Of a stretch of DNA of 64,000 bases, positions 33,987-43,060 are shown piece by piece (positions within the stretch are counted from its first letter, which is position 1; each line of letters starts with the position of its first letter). The translations under genes were made by a program, and so were the position numbers. The DNA is taken from the NCBI GenBank assembly GCA_964399985.1, contig CAYNRY010000002.1, forward strand, positions 372,001-436,000, read 5' to 3'. The notes under the pieces are model-generated. The model made no database searches. It was not told the DNA's origin and worked only from the letters and a program-made list of their open reading frames with translations. This stretch comes from Micavibrio_B sp964399985. Its GTDB lineage: Bacteria > Pseudomonadota > Alphaproteobacteria > Micavibrionales > Micavibrionaceae.

Positions 33987-34487
33987 TTAGAACCCTGTCT
34001 TCATATTTAAAAGTTGGCCCGGGCGAATTTTCGGGGATTTGCCGCTGCCGCCGCCACGCTGGTCGCCGAAGCGTTCCTTGCTCAGGAATTCGCGATCCAA
34101 TATCTCGTCGAAATCAGGCACGTTACCGAGATTTATTTCGCTAATACAGGCGCGGAACGTATTACAGGCTTTTTCTTCCCAGTTATAGACCTTGTTATTC
34201 CATACTTCATTCCTGACGCGCAGATTTTTGACCGTCCATATATCGCCGGTAAACGGCGTGATTTGCATCCAGAAGAGATGCTCGACAGGCGGTTTTCCAG
34301 CTTCGGGATTGTCGTTTAATAACTGAAGCTCGCATTCTATTTCGTTGCCGTCAGGAGACATGCGGACTTCGCCGCTAAAGGTGGCGCCAGTCATAAGGTC
34401 GGACGCCGCCCATGGGCAGGTCTCGTAAGGAGAAAGCATATAGCCAACCCCTAATTTTTCCATCACTTCATTCAGTTTTGCGCGCAT
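33987..34487 (-). CDS. Hypothetical protein, 166 aa
   Basis: No family recognised. No signal peptide or membrane segment. The central part is beta-rich (GATFSGEVRMSPDGNEIECELQ in parts) with a Trp-containing stretch (EHLFWMQITPFTGDIW), and the C-terminus is basic, Gly/Ser/Lys-rich and probably disordered. Weak ribosome site. It is convergent with terD and follows another unknown gene (34547-34981) on the same strand with a 59-base gap, so the two may be co-transcribed. Confidence 0.6.
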   Translation of the reverse strand: MRAKLNEVMEKLGVGYMLSPYETCPWAASDLMTGATFSGEVRMSPDGNEIECELQLLNDNPEAGKPPVEHLFWMQITPFTGDIWTVKNLRVRNEVWNNKVYNWEEKACNTFRACISEINLGNVPDFDEILDREFLSKERFGDQRGGGSGKSPKIRPGQLLNMKTGF

Positions 34488-34546
34488 GGTTTTGTTTTAA
34501 CCTTACAAAACCGTTGTAGCAAGAAGATACGTTTTGCCAGTGAAAT

Positions 34547-34981
34547 TTAAGGTTGCGGGAATATGGCGTTGATCTTGTCTTGCCATTCTTCGCGCACACG
34601 CGATTTCCAGCTCACATATTTAGCCAGATTATCATCCCCAATAGGAGAAAATAACATGTGGTTATCCAGGTAGTTTACGATCTGGGCTTGAGACGCGTTG
34701 GAATAAAGCATTTCTGTATCGAGGAGTTTTTCCGTTTTATACGGGATGGAGCCGATCATGCTGCTGCGGGCATAACCAATGCCATAATTGGCGATAAAGG
34801 CCGTTTCAATGGCAATAATATCCCGTTCCAAGGAGATCGATCCGTTTTCATTCTCTTTTAGATGATAGCGCTGTATCAAATTGCCGCCGCCGGCCTTGGC
34901 GTCAAAGGACCTTGTCCAGAGCGGTTCAGGCTTGGCTGGCTGAAAGAGGGATACCATTTTGTTAAAAAATTTACTCAGCAT
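34547..34981 (-). CDS. Hypothetical protein, 144 aa
   Basis: No family recognised. The start is set at ATG 34981 because GGAG lies seven bases upstream; ATG 34987 is too close and the longer frame to 35008 lacks a site. The N-terminus MLSKFFNKMVSLFQPAK is amphipathic and could associate with membrane, but it is not a clear signal. The rest is soluble and charged (WKSRVREEWQDKINAIF at the C-terminus). It lies 54 bases beyond the xseA stop on the same strand, so it may be read from the xseA transcript. Confidence 0.6.
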   Translation of the reverse strand: MLSKFFNKMVSLFQPAKPEPLWTRSFDAKAGGGNLIQRYHLKENENGSISLERDIIAIETAFIANYGIGYARSSMIGSIPYKTEKLLDTEMLYSNASQAQIVNYLDNHMLFSPIGDDNLAKYVSWKSRVREEWQDKINAIFPQP

Positions 34982-35035
34982 ACGCATTCTCCATATTGGG
35001 CCGGACAATAAGCGAATATTTATAGTTATGCAAAC

Positions 35036-36373
35036 TTATTTTTTGAGTGTCACGTTCAACTTGTCTTCGGCAAACTCGATCGTTAATTCAGGATGGGATA
35101 TTCCCGCCTTGGCGCTGGAAATCACATGGCCTTCGGGCGAGCGTATGACGGCATAGCCGCGTTTCAGGATGTTTTTAAAGGACAGAAGCTCGAGCATCTG
35201 GCCGGTTTGAGACAATTGGCGCGACGGCTGTTCCAGCAGTTTCGAGCCGAGGCGGTCGAGGTTTTTCCTTTGAAATGACAAATTCTGACTTGCCTGCTCA
35301 AGATTCTGGCGCGGATGGGGCAAGCGGCTCGAGATTTGTTGCAAGGACTGTTTTTTTTGCGAAACCTGACGCTCGAGACAATGGGAAAGTTTATCGGAAG
35401 CCCGGTCGAGTGACTGGATTTTCAGCTCTAAAAGCCGCTTGGGGTCTTTTAAATGAGCATGAAGGGCGGCCAGTTCCTGCCGATGGGACTTGATCCAGCG
35501 CGACATGGTCGTGGTGAGGCGATGCTGGTTTTCCTGCAGCCAGCCCAAAATGCCGAGCCGTTCCGGTACGGCCCTTTCGGCGGCGGCGGTCGGGGTCGGG
35601 GCGCGGTGGTCGGACACATAATCTATGAGAGTTGTATCGGTTTCATGGCCGACGGCAGAGATCAGCGGGATCGAGCAATTGGCCGCCGCACGAACGACGA
35701 TTTCCTCATTAAATGGCATCAAGTCTTCGAGTGAACCGCCGCCGCGCGCGACGATCAGGAGATCGGGGCGTGGGGTCGGGCCTTGTTCCGGCAGGGCGTT
35801 AAAGCCATTGATCGCGGCGGCTATTTCCTCCGCAGCGCCTGCGCCCTGTACTTTTACCGGCCAGACAATGACGCGGCGCGGGAAACGGTCTTCGAGGCGG
35901 TGCAAAATATCACGAATGACAGCGCCTGTCGGCGAGGTAACAACGCCGATCACGTCCGGCAGGAACGGGAGTTTTTTCTTGCGGCTATCATCGAAGAGGC
36001 CTTCAGCCGCCAAGCGCTTGCGGCGGTCCTCTAACATTTTCAGCAGAGCGCCTTCCCCCGCCAGCTCGATATTTTCGACAACCAGTTGGTAATTGGAGCG
36101 CGACGGATAGGTGGTGACGCGGCCCGTGACGATGACTTCCAGCCCTTCTTCGGGGCGCACCGATAGCCGCGCGACGGTTGCCTTCCAGCAGACGATATTT
36201 ATCAGGCAATCGGCATCTTTAAGGTCGGAATACATATGGCCGGAGGTGTGGATTTTGACCTTCGATAATTCACCGCGCACACGCACGCGGCCAAAGCTGT
36301 CCTCCAGAGTCTTTTTCAGGGAAAAGGACAATTCGGAGACGGATAGTTCCGGGACGTTCGAGATGGCTTGCAT
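35036..36373 (-). CDS. xseA: Exodeoxyribonuclease VII large subunit
   Basis: Nuclease subunit that, with XseB, degrades single-stranded DNA in repair. The 445-aa protein starts with the OB-fold domain (VSELSFSLKKTLEDSFGRV, VRVRGELSKVKIHTSGH) and continues with the catalytic domain (GVVTSPTGAVIRDILHRLED, RGGGSLEDLMPFNEE, SAVGHETDTTLIDYVSDHRA). Residues about 275-385 form a long coiled-coil region rich in Leu, Gln and Ser, as in the family. xseB is not in the window. A palindromic repeat lies in the divergent gap to putA. Confidence 0.95.
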   Translation of the reverse strand: MQAISNVPELSVSELSFSLKKTLEDSFGRVRVRGELSKVKIHTSGHMYSDLKDADCLINIVCWKATVARLSVRPEEGLEVIVTGRVTTYPSRSNYQLVVENIELAGEGALLKMLEDRRKRLAAEGLFDDSRKKKLPFLPDVIGVVTSPTGAVIRDILHRLEDRFPRRVIVWPVKVQGAGAAEEIAAAINGFNALPEQGPTPRPDLLIVARGGGSLEDLMPFNEEIVVRAAANCSIPLISAVGHETDTTLIDYVSDHRAPTPTAAAERAVPERLGILGWLQENQHRLTTTMSRWIKSHRQELAALHAHLKDPKRLLELKIQSLDRASDKLSHCLERQVSQKKQSLQQISSRLPHPRQNLEQASQNLSFQRKNLDRLGSKLLEQPSRQLSQTGQMLELLSFKNILKRGYAVIRSPEGHVISSAKAGISHPELTIEFAEDKLNVTLKK

Positions 36374-36393
36374 GGCGACATCTTATAGAACTC

Positions 36394-36463
36394 GTCATTC
36401 CGGCGAAAGCCGGAATCCAGAAGCTGCCACAAACATCTGGATCCCGATTTTCATCGGGATGAC
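36394..36463. repeat. REP-like double palindrome, full copy, in the xseA-putA gap
   Basis: GTCATTCCGGCGAAAGCCGGAATCC at the left and GATCCCGATTTTCATCGGGATGAC at the right form two hairpins facing each other, the same architecture as 8680-8747. It sits in an intergenic gap, the usual location of such elements. Confidence 0.85.
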
Positions 36464-36499
36464 GTAAATGAGGGACTCTGCTCGACATAAAGGAATATT

Positions 36500-36514
36500 A
36501 TGCTATCTATTTAA
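36500..36514 (+). other. Mini-ORF (Met-Leu-Ser-Ile-stop) just before putA
   Basis: AAAGGA at about 36490-36495 is followed by ATG CTA TCT ATT TAA; the putA start proposed here (36516) lies one base after this stop. The good ribosome site therefore points to the mini-ORF rather than to putA, which would then be reached by reinitiation. It may be accidental. Confidence 0.3.
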
Positions 36515-36515
36515 G

Positions 36516-39500
36516 ATGAATTTTTCTTTCGCAAATTATTTTATGGGCGATCATCTTCAAGATGAAACAAAAATCGTCAAATCCCTTCTTGAGAACTTGG
36601 TCTGGGACAGCGCACGTTCTAAAAGAGTCGAGAATTTTTCTTCCCTTTTAATAGGCAAAATAAAATCACGCAAAAGCAGTGCGAGCGAGATCGAGCATTT
36701 TCTGGAGCATTTCCCGCTGCAAAGCGAAGGCGGGCTGGCGCTGATGACGCTGGCCGAGGCGCTGCTGCGCATTCCCGATACGGACACCAAAGATGATCTT
36801 ATCGAGGAAAAAATCACTGGCGCCGACTGGAGTCAAAGCGGCGGCGATGTGTTTTTAAAAGCGGCGGGGGTTGGCTTATCGCTGGCGCAAAAAACGCTTG
36901 GTTCTTTCTTGGGGTCTATCGGCAAACCGGTCATTCGTAAAAGTTTGGAAGAAGCGGTGAGGCGCATCGGTCAGCAATTTGTTATCGGCGAGACCATCTC
37001 TCAGGCAATTAAAAATGCGCGGGAAGTAGAGCAAAAAAATTATCGCCTGTCTTACGATATGCTGGGCGAGGGCGCGCGGACGCGCATCGATGCGGAAAGA
37101 TATTTTCAGTCTTATCAGGACGCCGCCCATGCAATCGGCCGGTCAGCGCAAGGCGATCCGTCAACACGCAGCGGCATGTCGGTTAAATTATCGGCGCTGC
37201 ATCCGCGTTATGTCTGGACGCAAGGCGAAACTTGCGTGCCTGAAATTGCGGCAAAGCTCAAAGCGCTCTGCCTGATTGCGAAGAACTATAATATGGGTTT
37301 GACTGTCGATGCCGAAGAAGCGGACCGTCTGGAATTATCTTTAAAGATTATCGAACAGGTGAGCGGCGATCCCGATTTACAAGGCTGGAATGGTTTTGGG
37401 GTCGCGATACAGGCCTATGATAAAAGATGTTTCCGTTTGATCGATGATTTACACGGCATGGCCAAAGCCCATGGCAGAAAATTGCAAATCCGTCTTGTGA
37501 AGGGCGCGTATTGGGATAGCGAGATCAAGAAATCGCAAATGGCGGGATTGCCCGAGTATCCGCTATTTACGCGCAAAGCCAATACCGATCTGTCTTATCT
37601 GGCCTGTGCGCAGAAACTTTTAAAATACCGTGACCATATCTATCCAATGTTTGCGACGCATAACGCGCAGACTGTTGCGGGCGTTCTTGATCTGGCCGGA
37701 GAAGAAAGGAGCGGTTTTGAATTTCAGCGGCTCTACGGTATGGGCGAATCCCTGCACGATTTGGTGCTGGCGGAAACGGGCGTGCGTGTTTGTATTTATG
37801 CGCCGGTTGGCAGTCATGAAGATTTGCTGCCTTATCTTGTGCGGCGCATGCTGGAAAATGGCGCGAATACATCGTTTATCCATCAGCTTCGCGAAGCCAA
37901 AATAAATGATGAATTGTCACATGATTTTATCGCCGATTTAAAAAAACGCACGTTGCATAACCATCTAAAGATTCCATTGCCTCGCTATATTTACCCAGAC
38001 CGTATCAATTCATCGGGCATGGATTTTTCGGCAGCGGAAACACGGAAAAATTTCCAGACAAGTTTTGCCAAACCGGCACCGGTTTCATCTATTATAGGAG
38101 GCGAAAGTCAAAGAGCGCAAACACCGGTTCAAATACCCTATCCATCAAGCATTTCCGAAAATTCCGGCGAGGTGTGGGAAATATCCCCGCATCAAATCGA
38201 AAGTGTTTTTGCGTCGGCGCGCAAAGGCTTTTCAGGCTGGTCGAAAACACCGGCTAAAAAACGTGCCGATATATTGCGCCGGATTGCGGATATTTTAGAG
38301 CGGAACCGCGAGGAGTTGATCGCCCTTTTACGCAGTGAAGGCGGGCGTACACTTATCGATTCCTTGTCTGAAATTCGTGAAGCGGTAGATTTCTGTCGTT
38401 ATTATGCGGCGCATGGTGAAACGCTTTTCGATGAGAAAGGCGAAGAGCTAAAAGGTCCAACCGGTGAGAGCAATCGCCTGTATATGGCGGCGCGCGGAAT
38501 ATTTATTTGCATCAGCCCGTGGAATTTTCCAGCGGCGATTTTCACTGGCCAGATCGTCGCCGCTCTCATGGCAGGCAATAGCGTTATTGCCAAGCCAGCC
38601 GAGCAGACACCGAAAATCGCTTATCGAATTATAAAACTAATGCATGAAGCGGGTGTTCCGAAAGACGCGCTGAATTTAATTCTCGGCGACGGCAAAATCG
38701 GCTCGGTGCTGGTCGGGCATAAGGATGTGGCAGGAGTCGTCTTCACCGGATCGACGGAGGTGGCGAAGTCAATCAACCGGTCACTGGCCAATAAAGATGG
38801 CCCGATCGTGCCGCTTATCGCCGAGACAGGCGGACAGAATGCGATGATTGTCGAAAGTTCTGCCTTGATCGAACAGGTGATTGACGATGTTTTAATCTCT
38901 GCTTTCGGCTCGGCAGGACAAAGATGTTCGGCGCTACGCGTCGTCTATGTCCAGGACGATATCTATGAACGGTTTTGCGAAGTACTCAAAGGCGCGGTTG
39001 CTGAATTAAAAGTCGGAGATCCGCGCAATATATCGAGTGATATCGGGCCGGTGATAGATGCGGAAGCCTTGCGTAATCTGCAGGCGCATCAGGAATATCT
39101 AAGAGGTTTTGCAAAGCCGATCGCTTCGGCTAAACAGCCGGAAAATTTAAGCGGTTATTATTTTGCGCCACAAGCTTATGAGATCGATACTATTTCGCAA
39201 TTGAAAAGCGAGGTCTTCGGTCCAATCCTGCATGTCATTCGCTTTAAATCTAAAAACAGAAGTAAAGTTATTGATGAGATAAATTCGACCGGTTACGGAT
39301 TGACCTTCGGTTTGCATAGCCGTTTGTCGATCAGGTTCGATGAAACTTCGAACCTGATCAATGCGGGAAATATATATATCAATCGCTCGATGATCGGCGC
39401 GGTAGTTGGAGTTCAGCCCTTCGGCGGAATGGGATTGTCAGGCACTGGGCCGAAAGCGGGCGGGCCGTATTATCTTCACCGCTTTGCAACCGAGAAAACA

Positions 39501-39563
39501 ATCTCTATAAATACCACCGCGACAGGCGGCAATCTGGAGCTGATTTCGTTAGAGGATGATTAA
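36516..39563 (+). CDS. putA: Bifunctional proline dehydrogenase / glutamate-semialdehyde dehydrogenase PutA
   Basis: Oxidises proline to glutamate in two steps with FAD and NAD. From ATG 36516 (1015 aa): PRODH barrel at about 170-470 (DAEEADRLELSLKIIE, RLVKGAYWDSEIK, FATHNAQTV, APVGSHEDLLPYLVRRMLEN) and aldehyde dehydrogenase domain from about 555 (ISPWNFPAAIFTGQI, FTGSTEVAK, AETGGQNAM with the catalytic Glu, GSAGQRCSALRV with the catalytic Cys, QPFGGMGLSGTGPKAGG). No N-terminal DNA-binding domain is seen, so this is the enzyme-only form. An upstream in-frame ATG at 36468 overlaps the repeat tail and is less likely. purD follows after three bases. Confidence 0.95.
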   Translation: MNFSFANYFMGDHLQDETKIVKSLLENLVWDSARSKRVENFSSLLIGKIKSRKSSASEIEHFLEHFPLQSEGGLALMTLAEALLRIPDTDTKDDLIEEKITGADWSQSGGDVFLKAAGVGLSLAQKTLGSFLGSIGKPVIRKSLEEAVRRIGQQFVIGETISQAIKNAREVEQKNYRLSYDMLGEGARTRIDAERYFQSYQDAAHAIGRSAQGDPSTRSGMSVKLSALHPRYVWTQGETCVPEIAAKLKALCLIAKNYNMGLTVDAEEADRLELSLKIIEQVSGDPDLQGWNGFGVAIQAYDKRCFRLIDDLHGMAKAHGRKLQIRLVKGAYWDSEIKKSQMAGLPEYPLFTRKANTDLSYLACAQKLLKYRDHIYPMFATHNAQTVAGVLDLAGEERSGFEFQRLYGMGESLHDLVLAETGVRVCIYAPVGSHEDLLPYLVRRMLENGANTSFIHQLREAKINDELSHDFIADLKKRTLHNHLKIPLPRYIYPDRINSSGMDFSAAETRKNFQTSFAKPAPVSSIIGGESQRAQTPVQIPYPSSISENSGEVWEISPHQIESVFASARKGFSGWSKTPAKKRADILRRIADILERNREELIALLRSEGGRTLIDSLSEIREAVDFCRYYAAHGETLFDEKGEELKGPTGESNRLYMAARGIFICISPWNFPAAIFTGQIVAALMAGNSVIAKPAEQTPKIAYRIIKLMHEAGVPKDALNLILGDGKIGSVLVGHKDVAGVVFTGSTEVAKSINRSLANKDGPIVPLIAETGGQNAMIVESSALIEQVIDDVLISAFGSAGQRCSALRVVYVQDDIYERFCEVLKGAVAELKVGDPRNISSDIGPVIDAEALRNLQAHQEYLRGFAKPIASAKQPENLSGYYFAPQAYEIDTISQLKSEVFGPILHVIRFKSKNRSKVIDEINSTGYGLTFGLHSRLSIRFDETSNLINAGNIYINRSMIGAVVGVQPFGGMGLSGTGPKAGGPYYLHRFATEKTISINTTATGGNLELISLEDD

Positions 39564-39566
39564 ACG

Positions 39567-40835
39567 ATGAAAATTTTACTGGTAGGCTCTGGCGGGCGCG
39601 AACATGCGCTGGCATGGAAAATTTTACAATCCGAGCGCTGCGATCATTTATATGTCGCGCCGGGAAATGCCGGGATTGCGCAAATTGCCGAATGTGTGCC
39701 GATCAAGGTCGAAGAGATCGACGCGCTGGTGGAATTTGCCAAAGGCAACGAGATAGGTCTCGTTGTTGTCGGGCCGGAGGGTCCGCTGGTGATGGGTCTG
39801 GCCGATAAAATAAAAGCGGCAGGTATTCCGGTTTTCGGTCCGTCCGAAAAAGCCGCGCAGCTTGAAGGCTCCAAAGGTTTTATGAAGGACCTTTGCAAAA
39901 AATATAATATTCCAACTGCTTCCTATGAGCGCTTTACCAATCTTGAAAAAGCGCTTGCCTATATCGAGCGCGAAGGCGCACCAATCGTGATCAAGGCCGA
40001 TGGTTTGGCGGCTGGCAAGGGCGTGATCGTCGCCGAGACTCTGGAAGATGCAAAAGACGCGGCGAAGGATATGCTATCCGGCAATGCTTTTGGCAATGCA
40101 GGCGCGTCTATCGTCGTCGAGGAATTTATGGAAGGCGAAGAGGTTAGTTTCTTTGCCATTTGTGACGGCGAACATGTGCTTGCGATGTCATCGGCGCAGG
40201 ATCACAAACGCGTTTTCGATGGCGATAAGGGGCCGAACACAGGCGGCATGGGAGCCTATTCTCCGGCACGGTTGATGACGCCTGACCTAAAAGACAAGAT
40301 CATGGAACGGATTATCCATCCGACCGTTGAGGCGATGAAAGCGGAGGGTTGTCCTTTTGCCGGTGTCTTATTCGCAGGACTTATGATCGTCGATGGCGAG
40401 CCGAAACTAATCGAATATAATGCGCGTTTCGGCGATCCGGAATGCCAGACATTGATGTTGCGGTTGCAATCCGATCTGGTGAATGTTTTGGAAGCGGCGG
40501 CGACAGGACAGCTCAACATGCTGAGCCTTACATGGTCGGACGAGCCGGCGATTTGCGTTGTCATGGCGGCGGATGGTTATCCGGGCGCGTATAAAAAGAA
40601 TACGCTGATCCGCAATCTTGACGCGGCGGCACAAGTGCCAAAAGTTCAGATTTTCCATGCCGGAACATCGGTGCTGGACGGGCATATCGTTGCCACCGGC
40701 GGACGAGTGCTGGGTGTTTGCGCCGTTGAGAAAACATTGAAAGACGCGCGTGATCTAGCCTATCAGGCTATCGACAAGATTGACTGGGAAGATGGGTTTT
40801 GTCGCAAAGACATTGCCTGGAGAGCTTTAGGATAA
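39567..40835 (+). CDS. purD: Phosphoribosylamine-glycine ligase (GARS)
   Basis: Second step of purine synthesis, joining glycine to phosphoribosylamine with ATP. The 422-aa ATP-grasp protein shows MKILLVGSGGREHALAWKI at the N-terminus, the PSEKAAQLEGSKGFMKD segment, ADGLAAGKGV, the family signature GPNTGGMGAYSPA and the metal-binding EYNARFGDPECQ. Three bases separate it from putA, suggesting one transcript. purD and xseA are often neighbours in alphaproteobacteria; here putA sits between them. Its 3' end overlaps the convergent gene by nine bases. Confidence 0.97.
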   Translation: MKILLVGSGGREHALAWKILQSERCDHLYVAPGNAGIAQIAECVPIKVEEIDALVEFAKGNEIGLVVVGPEGPLVMGLADKIKAAGIPVFGPSEKAAQLEGSKGFMKDLCKKYNIPTASYERFTNLEKALAYIEREGAPIVIKADGLAAGKGVIVAETLEDAKDAAKDMLSGNAFGNAGASIVVEEFMEGEEVSFFAICDGEHVLAMSSAQDHKRVFDGDKGPNTGGMGAYSPARLMTPDLKDKIMERIIHPTVEAMKAEGCPFAGVLFAGLMIVDGEPKLIEYNARFGDPECQTLMLRLQSDLVNVLEAAATGQLNMLSLTWSDEPAICVVMAADGYPGAYKKNTLIRNLDAAAQVPKVQIFHAGTSVLDGHIVATGGRVLGVCAVEKTLKDARDLAYQAIDKIDWEDGFCRKDIAWRALG

Positions 40836-42518
40836 GATTTTACCAATAATCGTTTTCGACGCTTCTTCGCAGAAATCAAAGCCTGAATAATCAGGATTGA
40901 AGCCGCCGATATAGGGCACAGCCATGATATAAAGGCGCGGGTTCGGTTCGCCGTTTTTATCGATGCTTTGGAAATCGTCGTTGATGGCGAGACCGGATAC
41001 TTTCAAATAAAACTTGCCGTTATGTTCTTCGACATCTTTATTGTCATTTAATTCTTCCGCATGATCATCAGAGCGAAATCTTATATAGGCCTGACTGACA
41101 GCTCCACTTTCGATCAAACCTTTAAACGGCAAATCTTCCATCGACAGGCGCGGCTGGCCGATACTGTCGATGAAGGTTTTATATTGGGTTTTCGTATTAT
41201 CGTCCAAATGATACATAATACCGCCATCTTCTAAAGGCTCGACGCGACTTTTATCGTCAACGGAAATCAAATCGAGAATACCAGCGGCATGCAGGGCCAT
41301 AATTTCTTCGCAGGAGTTTTGCGGGATGAACGCAATAACCACCGCGATCAAGGGCAATAAATGCGTTTTCAAGCGCAGCATGTCTTCCGCCGAAAAATGC
41401 TTGGCCGGATAATTCATGGCAAAGCTTAATGTCGCCAGCATTTCTTTCCAGTGAATAGCCTGTTTGTTACGGATTGATCTTTTGGCTTCATTATATTCCA
41501 TCGCCAAGAGGACAAAAGGGTCTGCGTTCTCGCGCATATTCATCATTGTCTCGACGAATTCTTCCATGCGCATATTCTTGATCGTTTCATAGAAAAGCGG
41601 ATCTTTATCTTTCAACGGTTTTTTGAAATTGCCGTCGAAGATAAAATCGAGGGATAGAAATCCGTCATTTTTGGCAATATGCGCCGCGATTTCTTCTTCG
41701 GCCAGAGTGTCGCTGGTGGTGACCAAGGGCTCTTCCAGATAAATGCGAATGCAGGGCAGGAGGCCGTGTTTCGAATGCAGAACCAGACGGAAATCGGGGC
41801 TGCTTTTATCAAGGCGATAAGCGAGAATGCCTTGCTCGCTTGTATAAAATTTGCCGTTTTGGCGCGAAAGCGTGCGCACGGCATCGATAGCGGTCAGAGA
41901 ACTTCCGCGAATGGCGACAGGATGATTGGTACGATGAGCCAGTTTCGACGGCGGGTAGGGCGAGTCGAAATAGCCGGAAAATCTAGCTTCATGCGGCGTC
42001 GGCCAGTTATGGCCCGAGCATATAACAATATGATCGAAGCCTTCGAAGATAGTGTCCTCCACATGAACGCTCATCGATTTCTTATCAGGATAATCGGTGA
42101 TATCGGTCACAAGGCTTTTTAGATGAATATTTGTTTCGATTTTAAGGCCTTTGGCTTTTGTCAGCAAAAGGTCGAATTCCGCTTCGAGATAATCACCAAA
42201 GAACAAGCGCGGTACGACTTTGTTTTCGTTGAAATGATCGGTAGATAATCCGTATTTCTTTAAATTTTCATCGGGCAACGACTGCGCCCATTCTTTCAAG
42301 GATGTCTCCAGCGGCGGCGTTTCATTGGCCGAGATATTGGTTACATGTTCGGGCAGAGCGCCTTCCGGCGAATAAGGAAAACCATGGCCGAGTTTTTCTT
42401 TAGCTTCGAAAATATCGACCGATATTCCAGTCGCGCCGGAATCCACAATATGCTTGAACGTATACAGGGCGCTCGGGCCGCCGCCGATGAGGGCAATCTT
42501 TTTCTTCTTATTTGTCAC
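40827..42518 (-). CDS. FAD/NAD(P)-binding protein (NAD_binding_9 / YdhS-like)
   Basis: The 563-aa protein begins with a dinucleotide-binding fold, IALIGGGPSALYTFKHIVDS, followed by the FAD-binding pattern DIFEAKEKLGHGFPYSPE. A second nucleotide-related motif is HPVAIRGSSLTAIDAVRTL, and CSGHNWP marks the 'ATG-like' segment. This is the family of large FAD-NAD(P)-binding proteins that includes YdhS and the urate-hydroxylase-like HpyO; substrates are mostly unknown. tadA lies 58 bases upstream on the same strand, so the two are probably co-transcribed. The 3' end overlaps purD by nine bases. Confidence 0.8.
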   Translation of the reverse strand: MTNKKKKIALIGGGPSALYTFKHIVDSGATGISVDIFEAKEKLGHGFPYSPEGALPEHVTNISANETPPLETSLKEWAQSLPDENLKKYGLSTDHFNENKVVPRLFFGDYLEAEFDLLLTKAKGLKIETNIHLKSLVTDITDYPDKKSMSVHVEDTIFEGFDHIVICSGHNWPTPHEARFSGYFDSPYPPSKLAHRTNHPVAIRGSSLTAIDAVRTLSRQNGKFYTSEQGILAYRLDKSSPDFRLVLHSKHGLLPCIRIYLEEPLVTTSDTLAEEEIAAHIAKNDGFLSLDFIFDGNFKKPLKDKDPLFYETIKNMRMEEFVETMMNMRENADPFVLLAMEYNEAKRSIRNKQAIHWKEMLATLSFAMNYPAKHFSAEDMLRLKTHLLPLIAVVIAFIPQNSCEEIMALHAAGILDLISVDDKSRVEPLEDGGIMYHLDDNTKTQYKTFIDSIGQPRLSMEDLPFKGLIESGAVSQAYIRFRSDDHAEELNDNKDVEEHNGKFYLKVSGLAINDDFQSIDKNGEPNPRLYIMAVPYIGGFNPDYSGFDFCEEASKTIIGKILS

Positions 42519-42576
42519 GGCTTAAATTCATTCTTTGTAAAATAGGAGAATGAGAATATGCCGTGGTCAAAGCTTT

Positions 42577-43041
42577 TCAACTTCGCTTGAGTTTAAAAAA
42601 TTCCTTGAGGATGGCGGAACTTTCTTCTGCCATCAATCCATGCTCGACTTGGGGTTTATGGTGAAGCTGGGCATGGGTGTACAGGGCCGGGCCGGACAAA
42701 ACGCCGCCGCTTTTCGGGTCGGACGCGCCTAAGATAAGTCTACGGATGCGGGCAAAAGAGATGGCGGCTGCGCACATCGGGCAGGGTTCGAGCGTAATAT
42801 AGAGGTCGTATTTCGGCAGGCGCTGAACGCCGAGCTGTCGGCACATGTCGCGGATTACCAGGATTTCGGCATGAGAGGTGGGGTCGGAATGCTCAATCGT
42901 CATATTACTGCCCCGCGCCACAATTTCGCCGGTTTGGCTGTCAACGAGGACGGCGCCGATCGGCACTTCGTCGCGCAAAGCGGCTTTCTTAGCCTCTAAA
43001 AGCGCTTCTTGCATAAAGTATTGGTCTTTTCCCTCAAGCAT
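42577..43041 (-). CDS. tadA: tRNA adenosine(34) deaminase
   Basis: Makes inosine at the wobble base of tRNA-Arg(ACG). The 154-aa protein has the zinc-deaminase motifs: catalytic SHAEILVI (His, Glu) and EPCPMCAAAI (two Cys ligands), plus the TadA-type DEVPIGAVLVD segment and the C-terminal ASDPKSGG-type substrate loop. Length and motifs distinguish it from cytidine deaminases. It is divergent from the pseudouridine-synthase gene with only 19 bases between starts, so promoters overlap; this tadA - rluB divergence is common in alphaproteobacteria. Confidence 0.94.
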   Translation of the reverse strand: MLEGKDQYFMQEALLEAKKAALRDEVPIGAVLVDSQTGEIVARGSNMTIEHSDPTSHAEILVIRDMCRQLGVQRLPKYDLYITLEPCPMCAAAISFARIRRLILGASDPKSGGVLSGPALYTHAQLHHKPQVEHGLMAEESSAILKEFFKLKRS

Positions 43042-43060
43042 AGGTATTTTCTAAACCATT

